This document shows, piece after piece, positions 9,110 to 18,152 of a stretch of DNA of 52,258 nucleotides. Within the stretch, counting starts at the first letter, position 1. Each line of letters opens with the position of its first letter. Under the pieces are notes generated by a model that worked only from the letters and a program-made list of their open reading frames with translations, was not told where the DNA came from and searched no databases. The stretch is taken from assembly GCF_005886875.1 (NCBI RefSeq), contig NZ_PNBY01000068.1:1-52258 (forward strand), given 5' to 3'. The translations under genes were made by a program, and so were the position numbers. The DNA comes from Pseudoalteromonas aurantia. Lineage in GTDB: Bacteria; Pseudomonadota; Gammaproteobacteria; Enterobacterales; Alteromonadaceae.

Positions 9110-9808
9110 ATGACAACAACGAAAAAAATTATTTTTACTGCGCTTACGCTGGCTTCTACCCATGCAATGGCCGATTGGTCGACAACCGTGACTGGTGCAT
9201 CAGATTATACCTTTAATGGTGTGAGTCAAACGCAAAACGACCCTGCACTGCAAGGCAGTTTAGATTATGCTTTTGATGATGGGATGTATGCAGGTTCTTG
9301 GGCTTCAACAGTGGATTTTGCTGATGACACGAACCTTGAATGGGATTTTTATGTGGGTAAGTATGTCACATTAAATGACCATTGGAGTGTGGACTATGGC
9401 CTAGCGTATTACAGCTATCATGGCGACAGCAATTCTAGTGATGGCAATTACTTTGAAGCGTATACTAAGATTGGCTTTGCTAACGAGCTGGGGCACACTG
9501 AATTTAACGTCTGGTATAGTTGGGATTACTTTGGCTCGGGAGCAAAGCATGTTATCGGTATGGTTGCGCACAGTATTGAAATAGCTGAAGGCCATACTTT
9601 GCGTGCAAGCTTTGATGTCTCTAATTCATTAGATGGTGACAAATATATGTGGGATGCGGGCGATAAATCTTATTATCATTACCGCTTAGCGTACCAAACG
9701 GTCATCGAAGGCTTTAACTTAGAAATAGCAGCAGAAAACACCAGTTTAGATTATGACAGTGCAGATGAACGTATAGTTTTCTCTTTGGCGCGAACATTCT
9801 CGCTATAA
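9110..9808 (+). CDS. TorF-family outer-membrane porin-like protein
   Basis: 232 residues with a signal peptide cleaved after about residue 21 (THAMA/DWST). The mature part is rich in alternating aromatic and polar residues, and the start WSTTVTGASDYTFNGVSQT is characteristic of the TorF/Gcw_chp putative porin family (TIGR02001-like). The last residue region ends SLARTFSL, close to a typical beta-barrel terminal strand. Placed 12 bp behind the BCCT-like gene and ahead of a strong terminator, it probably completes a choline uptake path across the outer membrane. That role is inferred from context only. Confidence 0.85.
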   Translation: MTTTKKIIFTALTLASTHAMADWSTTVTGASDYTFNGVSQTQNDPALQGSLDYAFDDGMYAGSWASTVDFADDTNLEWDFYVGKYVTLNDHWSVDYGLAYYSYHGDSNSSDGNYFEAYTKIGFANELGHTEFNVWYSWDYFGSGAKHVIGMVAHSIEIAEGHTLRASFDVSNSLDGDKYMWDAGDKSYYHYRLAYQTVIEGFNLEIAAENTSLDYDSADERIVFSLARTFSL

Positions 9809-9880
9809 AAATGGGATGCTCTATTGTGATAAAGTCAGATAAGGTTAGCGTGACTTATTAGCTGCAATAAATATTTCAAA

Positions 9881-9908
9881 AAGGCCAAGTATATGCTTGG
9901 CCTTTTTT
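9881..9908 (+). terminator. Rho-independent terminator of the betaine gene cluster
   Basis: AAGGCCAAG (9881-9889), six-base loop, CTTGGCCTT (9896-9904), continuing into a run of T to 9908. It lies 72 bp after the porin stop codon. Confidence 0.9.
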
Positions 9909-10450
9909 ATATAACCCGTTTAAATGACATTGTATAATGACAAAAAATAGCTGTAATGTCATAACACATGATTTCGTTGCGACTAACGCGAATGTTATAT
10001 AGATTTTTTAATTTAATAATTGTTTTTCATTCAGGCTTTATATTTTTAAAAATTATTTTCCTCTGTGGCAGTAAGCCAATTAAATAACATTGTTTAACTC
10101 TATAGTTAACCTCAGCTCTGGATAAGCGAATTTGCCCAATAAAGCTATTTTTCTCACTCTCGGCATTGCTTTCATTTGTAATAGCCCGCGATTACTGCAT
10201 AAAAGTGCCTTGATATTGAGAAAAACATCATCATTAGATTTTACGTAAATTATTTAATAACATTTTCTATTCCAAAAACTTTATCCAAACCTGAAGTTAG
10301 TTACTTTTCATAAGTGGTCAGCCTATTTCGATTTTATTTTATGGTGAGGTGTTTTTTGGGTATTACTTTATGCTGTGGGGGGTTACTAAAGGGGTGAGTA
10401 CTAATTGCAGATCTTTTATTAATATTTACAGCCTAGCATTAAGCTAGGCT
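9909..10450. other. Gene-free AT-rich spacer with a terminal hairpin
   Basis: No supported coding region was found on either strand between the betaine terminator and the lipoprotein gene. The stretch is AT-rich with several short runs of T. Near its right end AGCCTAGC (10430-10437), ATTAA, GCTAGGCT (10443-10450) forms a perfect 8-bp hairpin positioned as a terminator for the leftward lipoprotein gene, but neither side has a clean T-tract. Confidence 0.5.
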
Positions 10451-10497
10451 ATAAAGTTTTATTGGTTAGCGCTGGCCTTCTAATTATGTGTTTATGT

Positions 10498-10941
10498 TTA
10501 AAAAGTAACGTAAACTTCAACGTCTTCAGCTGTGTGTAGCGCGGTATAATTTATGATGGCTGGTTTTTTGCCTTCTGCACCCATACCGGCACTGCACCAC
10601 ACTTTGTGTAGATCTAAGTCTTGTTCTGACATCGAGATGTTAGAGTATATTAGCTGCTGCTGATCAATGGTTTCGTTGACCAATGCTATTACGCCATCAA
10701 GTTCAGCTGAACGACCTGCAACGTCGACTGCTTGCTGGTAAGTTATTTCGCCGGACTTTCCTGCTTTTTTCAGCATGGCTTCAAACAGTTGTGATTTGGC
10801 TTCGTCTTTAACAATTTCATCAACGAGTTCAATTACATCATCATCGTCGCATAGCGGGTTAGTATCAACTTGATTGTCAGAACCACAAGCAGTGAGGACG
10901 ATAGCCGAAGCTATACATATTAAAAAAGATGGTTTTTTCAT
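10498..10941 (-). CDS. Small hypothetical lipoprotein
   Basis: 147 residues from ATG 10941, which has AAGGA six to seven bases ahead; an in-frame ATG six codons further upstream has no such site. The N-terminus is a lipoprotein signal (MKKPSFLICIASAIVLTAC) with the cysteine as lipid attachment site, followed by an acidic segment CDDDDVIELVDEIV. Two further cysteines remain in the mature part (CDDDD and VWCSAGMG). No family recognised. It is likely exported and anchored to the outer membrane, as nothing acidic at +2 (GSDN) argues for retention in the inner membrane. Function unknown. Confidence 0.7.
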   Translation of the reverse strand: MKKPSFLICIASAIVLTACGSDNQVDTNPLCDDDDVIELVDEIVKDEAKSQLFEAMLKKAGKSGEITYQQAVDVAGRSAELDGVIALVNETIDQQQLIYSNISMSEQDLDLHKVWCSAGMGAEGKKPAIINYTALHTAEDVEVYVTF

Positions 10942-10984
10942 TACGTTCCTTATAATCATTAATTACCAATAGAATATGTATCTT

Positions 10985-11026
10985 ATACCAACTACATTAC
11001 AACCTTGTAATCGATGGGATTGGTAT
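10985..11026. repeat. Nested palindromic element
   Basis: An outer inverted repeat ATACCAA (10985-10991) / TTGGTAT (11020-11026) encloses an inner perfect hairpin ATTACAA-CC-TTGTAAT (10996-11011). Compact palindromes with TACCAA/TTGGTA ends resemble dispersed intergenic repeats of marine gammaproteobacteria, but only one copy is visible here. It sits between two leftward genes and has no T-tract, so a terminator role is unlikely. Confidence 0.45.
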
Positions 11027-11042
11027 TAAGCTAACATTCGAT

Positions 11043-11825
11043 TTAACTGTTAGCTTCTAAAATAGTATAGATATGATCTTCTAAGTCCTCAATGTCGTCT
11101 TCAGTAACAACCAGTCGTGCGTTTGATTCATCTAAATCAAGTGCCTCCGCAAAGAAGCCCATTAAGCCTTTAGCCTTACGGTCAATCTCAAAAATTACTT
11201 CGAGCTGCTCACCTCGGTTAAAAAACACTATTTCAACTTCATCAAAGCGGCCGTGGAAATCGCCAGAAATGGTTTTAAATTCCAATTCTTGTACGAATGG
11301 TAAGCGTGAAAATGAGGCTGATTCAATGCCTTCACAATCTGATTCATACAGTTTAAACCCTAACTCTTCTAAACTGTCTATCACTGCTTGCTGTAATTCA
11401 GTTGGCGTGACGTGAATAAAGTCTTTATCAGATTTGTCGAGTGCCATATCAATGTCTAGGTTGGTTGTTAACCAAGTTCTTGACTGTCCCACTGTGATTG
11501 GCGCTTCTAGCGCTAAGTCAAATGCAAAAGGGATCAATTTTTCTTCTGAAGGAGAAATCGTGAAGCTTTCGTTGATATGGTATTTTGCGAGAGTGTGGTT
11601 TTTGTTGATGGTAACCGACTCACCATCATCATTTTCTTTTTCAACGGTATAATTACAAACAACATTCAAATCAATTTTATTGATTTCTTGCTCTATTTTG
11701 CCACCGACAATTTTAACTGTGCCTGATATTTCTTCGCCTGGCGCGATTTGATTGTACTCTAAAATTGCATCAACCTTTGCTGCACCAATGCCTACAGTAC
11801 CCAATACTTTTTTGAAAAACGACAT
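11043..11825 (-). CDS. Spo0M-family arrestin-like protein
   Basis: 260 residues. The N-terminal MSFFKKVLGTVGIGAAKVD and the following beta-rich region (ILEYNQIAPGEEISGTVKIVGGK; VVCNYTVE; ISPSEEKLIPFAFDL) match the Spo0M (SpoOM) family, which has an arrestin-like double beta sandwich. In Bacillus the protein influences sporulation control; in Gram-negative bacteria its role is unknown. A C-terminal acidic part (LDESNARLVVTEDDIEDLEDHIY) follows. ATG 11825 is preferred over ATG 11831 because AAGGA sits six bases ahead of it. Monocistronic by appearance. Confidence 0.85.
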   Translation of the reverse strand: MSFFKKVLGTVGIGAAKVDAILEYNQIAPGEEISGTVKIVGGKIEQEINKIDLNVVCNYTVEKENDDGESVTINKNHTLAKYHINESFTISPSEEKLIPFAFDLALEAPITVGQSRTWLTTNLDIDMALDKSDKDFIHVTPTELQQAVIDSLEELGFKLYESDCEGIESASFSRLPFVQELEFKTISGDFHGRFDEVEIVFFNRGEQLEVIFEIDRKAKGLMGFFAEALDLDESNARLVVTEDDIEDLEDHIYTILEANS

Positions 11826-11971
11826 ACGCATCCTTATATATTATCAAAATTACCCCCCATTCCTGAGGGGCTTAGTCCTGACGAGATTATAAAAGCCTTA
11901 TTCTATCAGTCAATCACTATTCTCGATATTTCAGGTATCTAGCGGTTAAAGTTGAGTAATTTGCCTGCCCC

Positions 11972-13348
11972 TTATGGCATAGCATTGAATGTTATGGTAA
12001 AAGTTGCACCGCCTAAATCATTGTTACATAACACATCAATGTCGGCATTATGTGCATTGGCAATTTCACTGACGATTGATAAGCCCAGACCACTACCAGT
12101 TAAGGCTGATTGTTCCTTTCGCCAGAACCGCTCAAATAGTTTGACTCTGTCACCTTCACTGATCCCAGGCCCCGAGTCTTTTATACTCAGGGTATTTTTA
12201 GTAATGATAAGCTGTACTTGAGCATGCTTATCGGCATATTTTAAGGCATTTTCTAGTAGGTTTTTGGTTAAAATGATCAATGCACCCTTATCGCCGAGTA
12301 CATCACATGATTGATCAATGACTTCTAGTGAAAGCTCTTTTTGATGAGTCACAGAAAGTGGGCCCAGCAACATACATACATCTTTACCTATGTCTTTTAA
12401 GTCAACCAAACTATGGGTAAAGCCAACCTGATTTTGCGCACGTGATAAGTCGAGTAACTGTTCAATGACTCGGGACATATATTTAATGTCGCCCATTAAC
12501 GCAGGCTCAACCTCTGGCGGAATTTCAGTGAGCTCTACTCGAGTAGATAAAATGGCCAGAGGAGTTCGCAATTCATGTGCTGCATTGGCGACAAAACGCT
12601 TTTGTTCTTCAAACCCTTGCTCTACACGTTCCATTGCTTCGTTTAAGCCTAATACTAACGGCAGAATTTCTGCGGGAACACCTGTGGTTGAAAGTCGTCT
12701 ATCTAGTTGATTAGGTTTGATTTGTAGTAGTTGCGTGGTGACATTTTTAACTGGTCTAACTAAGGCGCGAATTGAAATAAAAGTGACGCAAACAAAGACA
12801 AGAAATGCAGCACCGATAGTAAGTGAGGCAACCTGACTTAATACTGGCATAACGGCTTCATTCGCGAGTGCCCCTAATAAGTCATTTCGTGCTAAGTCTA
12901 ATGCAAGATTTTTGTTATCAAGTATAAATATTATTCTGAATAAGTCGGTATGTGTATCATTTCGCGCGGCAATTTGTGAGTAACCTTCAGGTAGCGTAGC
13001 CGGCAAGGTATCAATTATGGTCGTAATATTGGGGTTTACAAAAGACCTAACTAGCTCTTGTTGCGTCGATAAATCAATAACACGAAACCCTAAATTATTG
13101 TAAAGTGCGTCATACCCCCATCGCTCTGCAACTCGTTCTGGTTTGTAAATTAGCTGTGATCTATTGTCAAACTCTAAGTTAGTTTGAATGTCTTCCGCCA
13201 TTCCAAACATACTTTGCTCTACCGCTAGATTGGCAAAATTGATTGAAAAAAAATAAAGAATAACGGCAATTAATGAAAAAACACTACCGCCAATTAATAA
13301 AAAGTGCTTTAGGAGCCGCCAAGATAACGAGTTTTTATGGAGGATCAT
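11972..13348 (-). CDS. Sensor histidine kinase
   Basis: 458 residues. Membrane helix at about 15-35, a periplasmic sensor region (about 36-165), a second helix (about 170-190), HAMP-like linker, then the phosphoacceptor motif FVANAAHELRTPLAI with the histidine near residue 258. The ATP-binding domain shows N-box LLENALKYA, G1 IKDSGPGIS and G2 SGLGLSIV. Its ATG overlaps the stop of the response regulator by four bases (ATGA), so the two are translationally coupled. It is last in the MipA-MFP-RND-regulator-kinase operon and likely senses an envelope-active compound that the pump handles; the signal is unknown. Confidence 0.93.
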   Translation of the reverse strand: MILHKNSLSWRLLKHFLLIGGSVFSLIAVILYFFSINFANLAVEQSMFGMAEDIQTNLEFDNRSQLIYKPERVAERWGYDALYNNLGFRVIDLSTQQELVRSFVNPNITTIIDTLPATLPEGYSQIAARNDTHTDLFRIIFILDNKNLALDLARNDLLGALANEAVMPVLSQVASLTIGAAFLVFVCVTFISIRALVRPVKNVTTQLLQIKPNQLDRRLSTTGVPAEILPLVLGLNEAMERVEQGFEEQKRFVANAAHELRTPLAILSTRVELTEIPPEVEPALMGDIKYMSRVIEQLLDLSRAQNQVGFTHSLVDLKDIGKDVCMLLGPLSVTHQKELSLEVIDQSCDVLGDKGALIILTKNLLENALKYADKHAQVQLIITKNTLSIKDSGPGISEGDRVKLFERFWRKEQSALTGSGLGLSIVSEIANAHNADIDVLCNNDLGGATFTITFNAMP

Positions 13349-14010
13349 GCCAATATGTATCCTATGCCGCGAATGGTATTAATTTGTGTCGTTGCACCGG
13401 CTTGGTCCAGTTTTTTGCGAATACGGTGCATGGCCACTTGGATGGCATTGTCCGTCACTTCAAACCCCATAGAATAAATGGCGTCAAATAATGACTCTTT
13501 ACTTACTGTTAATGTTGCATGCTTTAACATGTACTCTAAAATAGCAACCTCAGTTTTGCCCATGGTGAGGTTTTGAGTGTCAACAGTAACACGGCGAGAC
13601 TTGGTTTCTATTGTGACATTGCCTCTGGTTAAGTCATTGCCTGAGTAATCAACAGGTCTTCTCATCAAAGCGCGCAGCCTCGCTTTCAGCTCGTCTATAG
13701 AAAATGGCTTGTTGAGGTAATCATCAGCACCGAGGTCAAGCCCTTTAATTCTGTCATCTATACCACCGCGAGCAGTCAAAATAAGAATAGGAATGGGTAT
13801 GCCTTTAGCGCGTAAATGCTTTATCACGTCTAAGCCATCTTTGTCAGGTAAGCCTAAATCTAAAACAATACCGTCGTATTGCATGATAGACAGTTGGTAA
13901 AACATAGTGGCTGCGTCTAAAGCAATATCGGCTGCGTGGCCATCTTGCATAATGGCTTGCTGAATAAATTCAGCAAGCTGTTGGTTATCTTCAGTGATTA
14001 GCACTCGCAT
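13345..14010 (-). CDS. OmpR/PhoP-type response regulator
   Basis: 221 residues. The receiver domain has the acidic pocket ED (8-9), the phosphoacceptor Asp51 in VLDLGLPDKDG and Lys101 in DDYLNKPF. The C-terminal winged helix (about 125-220) ends in IQVAMHRIRKKLD and TIRGIGYILA. ATG 14010 is chosen because it begins the canonical MRVLITEDN and has AGGA eight bases ahead; the frame continues 8 codons upstream without support. It lies 23 bp behind the RND gene and overlaps the kinase, and probably controls this operon itself. Confidence 0.94.
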   Translation of the reverse strand: MRVLITEDNQQLAEFIQQAIMQDGHAADIALDAATMFYQLSIMQYDGIVLDLGLPDKDGLDVIKHLRAKGIPIPILILTARGGIDDRIKGLDLGADDYLNKPFSIDELKARLRALMRRPVDYSGNDLTRGNVTIETKSRRVTVDTQNLTMGKTEVAILEYMLKHATLTVSKESLFDAIYSMGFEVTDNAIQVAMHRIRKKLDQAGATTQINTIRGIGYILA

Positions 14011-14033
14011 GGTTATGTCCTTTATTCTAATCA

Positions 14034-17000
14034 TTACTGTGTTTGTATGTCATTTCTAACTGGTTTTAGCAGTAAATTAAGCGCCACAGGCATTATAAAC
14101 ATCATCAAGGCGGTAGAGGTGATTAATCCACCAATAACAGCCCACGCTAATGGAGGCCAAAGTGGGCTTTGCGATGAGGTTAGCGGTAACATACCTATAA
14201 TGGTTGTGATTGTGGTCAATAATATAGGTCTAAAGCGTTCATTTACTGCCGCAGCGATTGCTTTTTTTCTCTGTAATCCATTTTTTATTCCTTGAAGCGT
14301 GCTTTCAATTAAAATGATGGCGGTGTTTACCACGATACCCGCCAACGCTAATACCCCTAATATTGACATAAAACCAAAAGGAATATTAACGAGAGACAGC
14401 ATCGCTGGCGCACCAATCGCACCCAGTGGAATACTACACATAACCACCAGACTCAATCGGTATGAATTGAACTGCAAAACCAGTGCGACAAACAACAATA
14501 CGATGCCAGCGGGCATTGCGACCAATAATGCGCTATTTGCTTGCTCAGATTCTGCGGCTTCTCCGCCAAATTCGATAGTAACACCAAATTCTTCAGTTAA
14601 AACTTTTGCTTTTAACTGCAGTTGTTCAATGATCTCTTCCTCGCTATAACCTTCTGCAACATCAGAAAGAACAGTTAAAGTATGAAATCCATCTTGTCGC
14701 ACCGCGACTGGGGGAATGCCAACGACGCTTTGTTCAAGGAATAGAGATGCAGGAATAAATTGTCTCGTGTCAGTCAGTATTTGTGTTGATAATAACTCTG
14801 TCGAATTATTTACCGGTTGCGGCACTACAACAACTAAATCAATTGGGTCTAGAGTGTAATTTAACGTTGTGGCGGTAAGTCCCGTGGTTTGCCAAGCAAG
14901 ATATTGACTGAGTTGTTGCTCTGTAATATTGCTCACTTGTAACTGTTGTTTGTTTGTCGCTAAGTTCAGTGCAGGCTTACCTAGTACGTAGGCTCTTCTT
15001 ACACTCTTGGTGTCAACGCGCTCATTAAGTAACGCAAATAATGCTTCTGCGGCACCCAGCGCATTTTGGTTTGTGTTAGCCAGAACGCGCACTTCTATTG
15101 GGCTTTCAATTGGTGGGCCTTGCCCTAATTCATGCGCGGTTACGATGAAATTAGGAAATTGCACTTTAAATTCGTCATTAAGACGGTTTACAACGTCAGC
15201 CACAGCGACGTCTGCTTTGGTTTCAAATACAATGCGGGCTATGTGGCTTTCATTTGGCTGTTGTACCAAATTATAGTAAAAACGAGGTCCAGAATTACCT
15301 GTAAAGCTGAACGTATTCGTGATCGAGTCATTATTTTTCAGTTTATCAGCAATGCCATTAGCAACTTTCGTCGTTTCACTTACCGAAGAGCCAAGAGGAA
15401 GTTGAATGTCAACATAAGCTTGGTCTCGATTGGTTTTTGGGAAAAACTCGCCTTTGCTCGCAGGTAAGCTTAGTAACAAGGTGATGACACAAAGGCTAAC
15501 CATGAGCGTTGCTTTAGGATAATTTAAAGCGCCGTGTGCAATATGTCCGCCTGTCGTGTTAAAAATACGCGTGATGCGGTTTGTTGGCTTGTCTTGGTAG
15601 GCGAGTAATTTACTCAGTATTGGCACAAAAGATAACGAAATGACATAGCTGAAGAGAATGCAAATGATCACTAAAATGGGGATCGTTGCAATAAAGTCAG
15701 CCACACCGCCTGTTGAGAGTAGCATGGGTACAAATGCGGCTATTGTGGTAAGTGTTGCTGTTGCCAGTGGTTTATATAACTCTTTTATGGCCGAGATGGC
15801 AGCGTGTGAACGTGTCATACCGCGCTCTAGGTGGTGTACAATTCGTTCAGCCATAACGATACTATTATCGACCATTAGCCCTAACGATAACACCAACCCT
15901 GCAATGGTCATTTGATGGATCACACCGCCAAACATGCCGAATAAACCAATGGCAGACAGTGCAATGGCCGGAATAGAGAGGCTAACAATAAGTGCGCTAC
16001 GAAATGTCATTAAACACATTAAAACAAGGGCAACACCCAGGCAACTATATAATAATGATGAAAGCAAAGAGCTACGGCGTTTTTGGGTCCAATCAGGTTG
16101 AAATAAATGAATAGTGATACTCGCTTGTGCATACCTTTGATTCAGTTCATCGATCTTGTTTCTTATCAAACGCCCTGTTTCAGTGACGCGAATAGAGTCA
16201 GGTGGTAGAGTAAGGGCTATGCCAACGGTTCTTTGTCCATTATACCAAAATTGTTCGTTACTTTGCGGATCTGCGCGATACGCGATATCAGCAATGCTAG
16301 AAAGGGGCACACTTTGTCCATTGGGCATGCTGATTTGGATATTTTTAACTGATTCTAATGTATCAAGGCGAGTAAGTGAGTTGACGCCAGTGGTAAATGA
16401 AGGGTTTTGTAAAGTACCTAAGCTGGTTTGAGCATTGCTTTGCTGTAAGGTAAGTGCAATATCAATAGGGGAAACGCCCGTTTCACGCATACTCTGTGAC
16501 GAGTATGCGACGCTAAGCTGCTCTTGAGGGGCACCAATTAAGCTGGCAGTTCTGACATCGGCAAGTTTTAGCAGTTCATCACGAACAACCAGTGCCATAC
16601 GCCTATCTTCGAGTAGCCCTTGGCCTGAATTCACCGACAGTACAATGCCTTGTGTATCTTGCACGCGATCATGCACAGAGAGGTTTATTTCACCCATTCG
16701 GTTTGCAGCCTGTCGTGTACGGTCCTTCACTCTTTGCCAAATTACATCGGTGTCATAAATACTGTCTTTGAGTTCGATGTCGATATTTGCATAACCTTGC
16801 TTTATTCGCGCACTAAATGTGTGTATTTCGTCAATTTCACTCAGTATTCGTTCAATAGGCCGAACACCTTGATCGGTAAGCTGCTCAATACTCATTCCAG
16901 GGTTTGAAAGCAAGATCATACCATTTCGGTAGGCAAAACTTGGATCTTCTTGCTCATTTGCATAGTGCCAACTGAATAAGCCTGTTAGCGCTAAAATGGT

Positions 17001-17057
17001 AATAATGCCTAGAATTAATCGTGGCTGGAAATACCAATGTGAATTTGGCGTTGGCAT
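14034..17057 (-). CDS. RND efflux pump permease
   Basis: 1007 residues, in the AcrB/hydrophobe-amphiphile efflux range. One N-terminal membrane helix, a large periplasmic loop, a helix bundle (about 335-500) with GLVLSLGLMVDNSIVMAERI, a second periplasmic loop and a second bundle (about 830-1000) with the repeat-typical GVLALAGIVVNTAIILIE. The proton-relay motif reads VDN, so one aspartate of the AcrB Asp-Asp pair is Asn, which is common in other RND subfamilies. It starts 3 bp after the MFP gene. No outer-membrane TolC gene is nearby, so a shared channel must be used. Substrate unknown. Confidence 0.93.
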   Translation of the reverse strand: MPTPNSHWYFQPRLILGIITILALTGLFSWHYANEQEDPSFAYRNGMILLSNPGMSIEQLTDQGVRPIERILSEIDEIHTFSARIKQGYANIDIELKDSIYDTDVIWQRVKDRTRQAANRMGEINLSVHDRVQDTQGIVLSVNSGQGLLEDRRMALVVRDELLKLADVRTASLIGAPQEQLSVAYSSQSMRETGVSPIDIALTLQQSNAQTSLGTLQNPSFTTGVNSLTRLDTLESVKNIQISMPNGQSVPLSSIADIAYRADPQSNEQFWYNGQRTVGIALTLPPDSIRVTETGRLIRNKIDELNQRYAQASITIHLFQPDWTQKRRSSLLSSLLYSCLGVALVLMCLMTFRSALIVSLSIPAIALSAIGLFGMFGGVIHQMTIAGLVLSLGLMVDNSIVMAERIVHHLERGMTRSHAAISAIKELYKPLATATLTTIAAFVPMLLSTGGVADFIATIPILVIICILFSYVISLSFVPILSKLLAYQDKPTNRITRIFNTTGGHIAHGALNYPKATLMVSLCVITLLLSLPASKGEFFPKTNRDQAYVDIQLPLGSSVSETTKVANGIADKLKNNDSITNTFSFTGNSGPRFYYNLVQQPNESHIARIVFETKADVAVADVVNRLNDEFKVQFPNFIVTAHELGQGPPIESPIEVRVLANTNQNALGAAEALFALLNERVDTKSVRRAYVLGKPALNLATNKQQLQVSNITEQQLSQYLAWQTTGLTATTLNYTLDPIDLVVVVPQPVNNSTELLSTQILTDTRQFIPASLFLEQSVVGIPPVAVRQDGFHTLTVLSDVAEGYSEEEIIEQLQLKAKVLTEEFGVTIEFGGEAAESEQANSALLVAMPAGIVLLFVALVLQFNSYRLSLVVMCSIPLGAIGAPAMLSLVNIPFGFMSILGVLALAGIVVNTAIILIESTLQGIKNGLQRKKAIAAAVNERFRPILLTTITTIIGMLPLTSSQSPLWPPLAWAVIGGLITSTALMMFIMPVALNLLLKPVRNDIQTQ

Positions 17058-17060
17058 AAG

Positions 17061-18152
17061 TTACCTCTTGTCTAATGCGGCTAAGTTCAGCGGATTAATG
17101 ATCTCTGACACTCGGCTAATTGGTTGAAGTAGGGGAGTACTGCTCGTAATTAACACCCCATCTTTTTCTACAGCAATCACAGATACGGGGAGTGTATTGT
17201 TTTCTGCTGCGGATAATAAATAGGCACGATTGCTTTGATCATAGCGAAGTGCCGAATGTGATACCTTGTAAAGTCTGTCATTTGAAATAGGCACATGCAG
17301 TTGCGCTGTTATACCTAGATATTCATAACTACTTTTTGGCAGAGTAACAGTGACTTCAAATAGAGCTGGTTGGCCCAAATTCGGTAAACTTTTTTCTGTC
17401 ACGATACCCTGTGTCGTGATGTTGATACTCGGAAATGATACTTGAACATTTTTTGTTTTAGGGAGCGAAATAGCAATGCGTTCTGGTAGTGAAAAAACCA
17501 CTTTTTGTGTTTCGCTAGACTCGAATCGAACTATATTTTCTCCCGCGCTAATATAGTCACCAGAGCGAGAATATAGTTTACCAATAACGCCCGCTTGTGG
17601 GGCCAGTAATTGGGTCTCTTTTTGTTGGTTTTTTGCTTCTTCAAGCTGTGCAAGGGCATTATTGACCTGTTGTGTGGCCACTTTTAAGGCCCGCTGTGCA
17701 TCATCCAGCACGGCGTTAGGTTGTAATTTCTTTCTAACGAGTTCGCTGCTTCTTTGCTGTTGTATTTTAGCTTGGTACAGTACTGCCTTAGCACTTTCAT
17801 AGCTAGACTCACGTGATGTGACGCGTTGAGCAAGATTTGGCGAGTACAATGTAGCCAGAACATCGCCAGAGTTAACAATTTGTCCTTCTTTGACAAGTAC
17901 TCGCTCTATTCGGCCATCAACAAACAGTGCCATGTTGTAACTTTCTCCCCCTTGCACTCTGCCAAAGAAATGATGTTCTGGCATCGTCTTAATTGGCGTA
18001 GCAATCTCCGAGTGGTCAAATACAATAACTGAGCTTGGTTGGCTTATAACAACTTGCTCGGTATTGGCGGAACTTGCATCACAGCCAATTAACCCCAAAC
18101 CTATCGCACTAATACATAAATGTTTTATTTGAACTTTTTTATTAAAAAACAT
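17061..18152 (-). CDS. RND periplasmic adaptor (MFP) lipoprotein
   Basis: 363 residues from ATG 18152. The N-terminus MFFNKKVQIKHLCISAIGLG leads to the lipobox LIGC with lipidated Cys24. The barrel-sandwich half-motifs are FVDGRIERVLVKEGQIVNSGDVLATL and LLAPQAGVIGKLYSRSGDYI, separated by a coiled-coil hairpin (about 110-190), then a beta-barrel domain. It links the inner-membrane pump to an outer-membrane channel. The frame extends upstream to 18314 inside the MipA gene without homology; starting at 18152 leaves an 11-bp overlap with the MipA stop, with GGTTGGG as a ribosome binding site. Confidence 0.9.
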   Translation of the reverse strand: MFFNKKVQIKHLCISAIGLGLIGCDASSANTEQVVISQPSSVIVFDHSEIATPIKTMPEHHFFGRVQGGESYNMALFVDGRIERVLVKEGQIVNSGDVLATLYSPNLAQRVTSRESSYESAKAVLYQAKIQQQRSSELVRKKLQPNAVLDDAQRALKVATQQVNNALAQLEEAKNQQKETQLLAPQAGVIGKLYSRSGDYISAGENIVRFESSETQKVVFSLPERIAISLPKTKNVQVSFPSINITTQGIVTEKSLPNLGQPALFEVTVTLPKSSYEYLGITAQLHVPISNDRLYKVSHSALRYDQSNRAYLLSAAENNTLPVSVIAVEKDGVLITSSTPLLQPISRVSEIINPLNLAALDKR

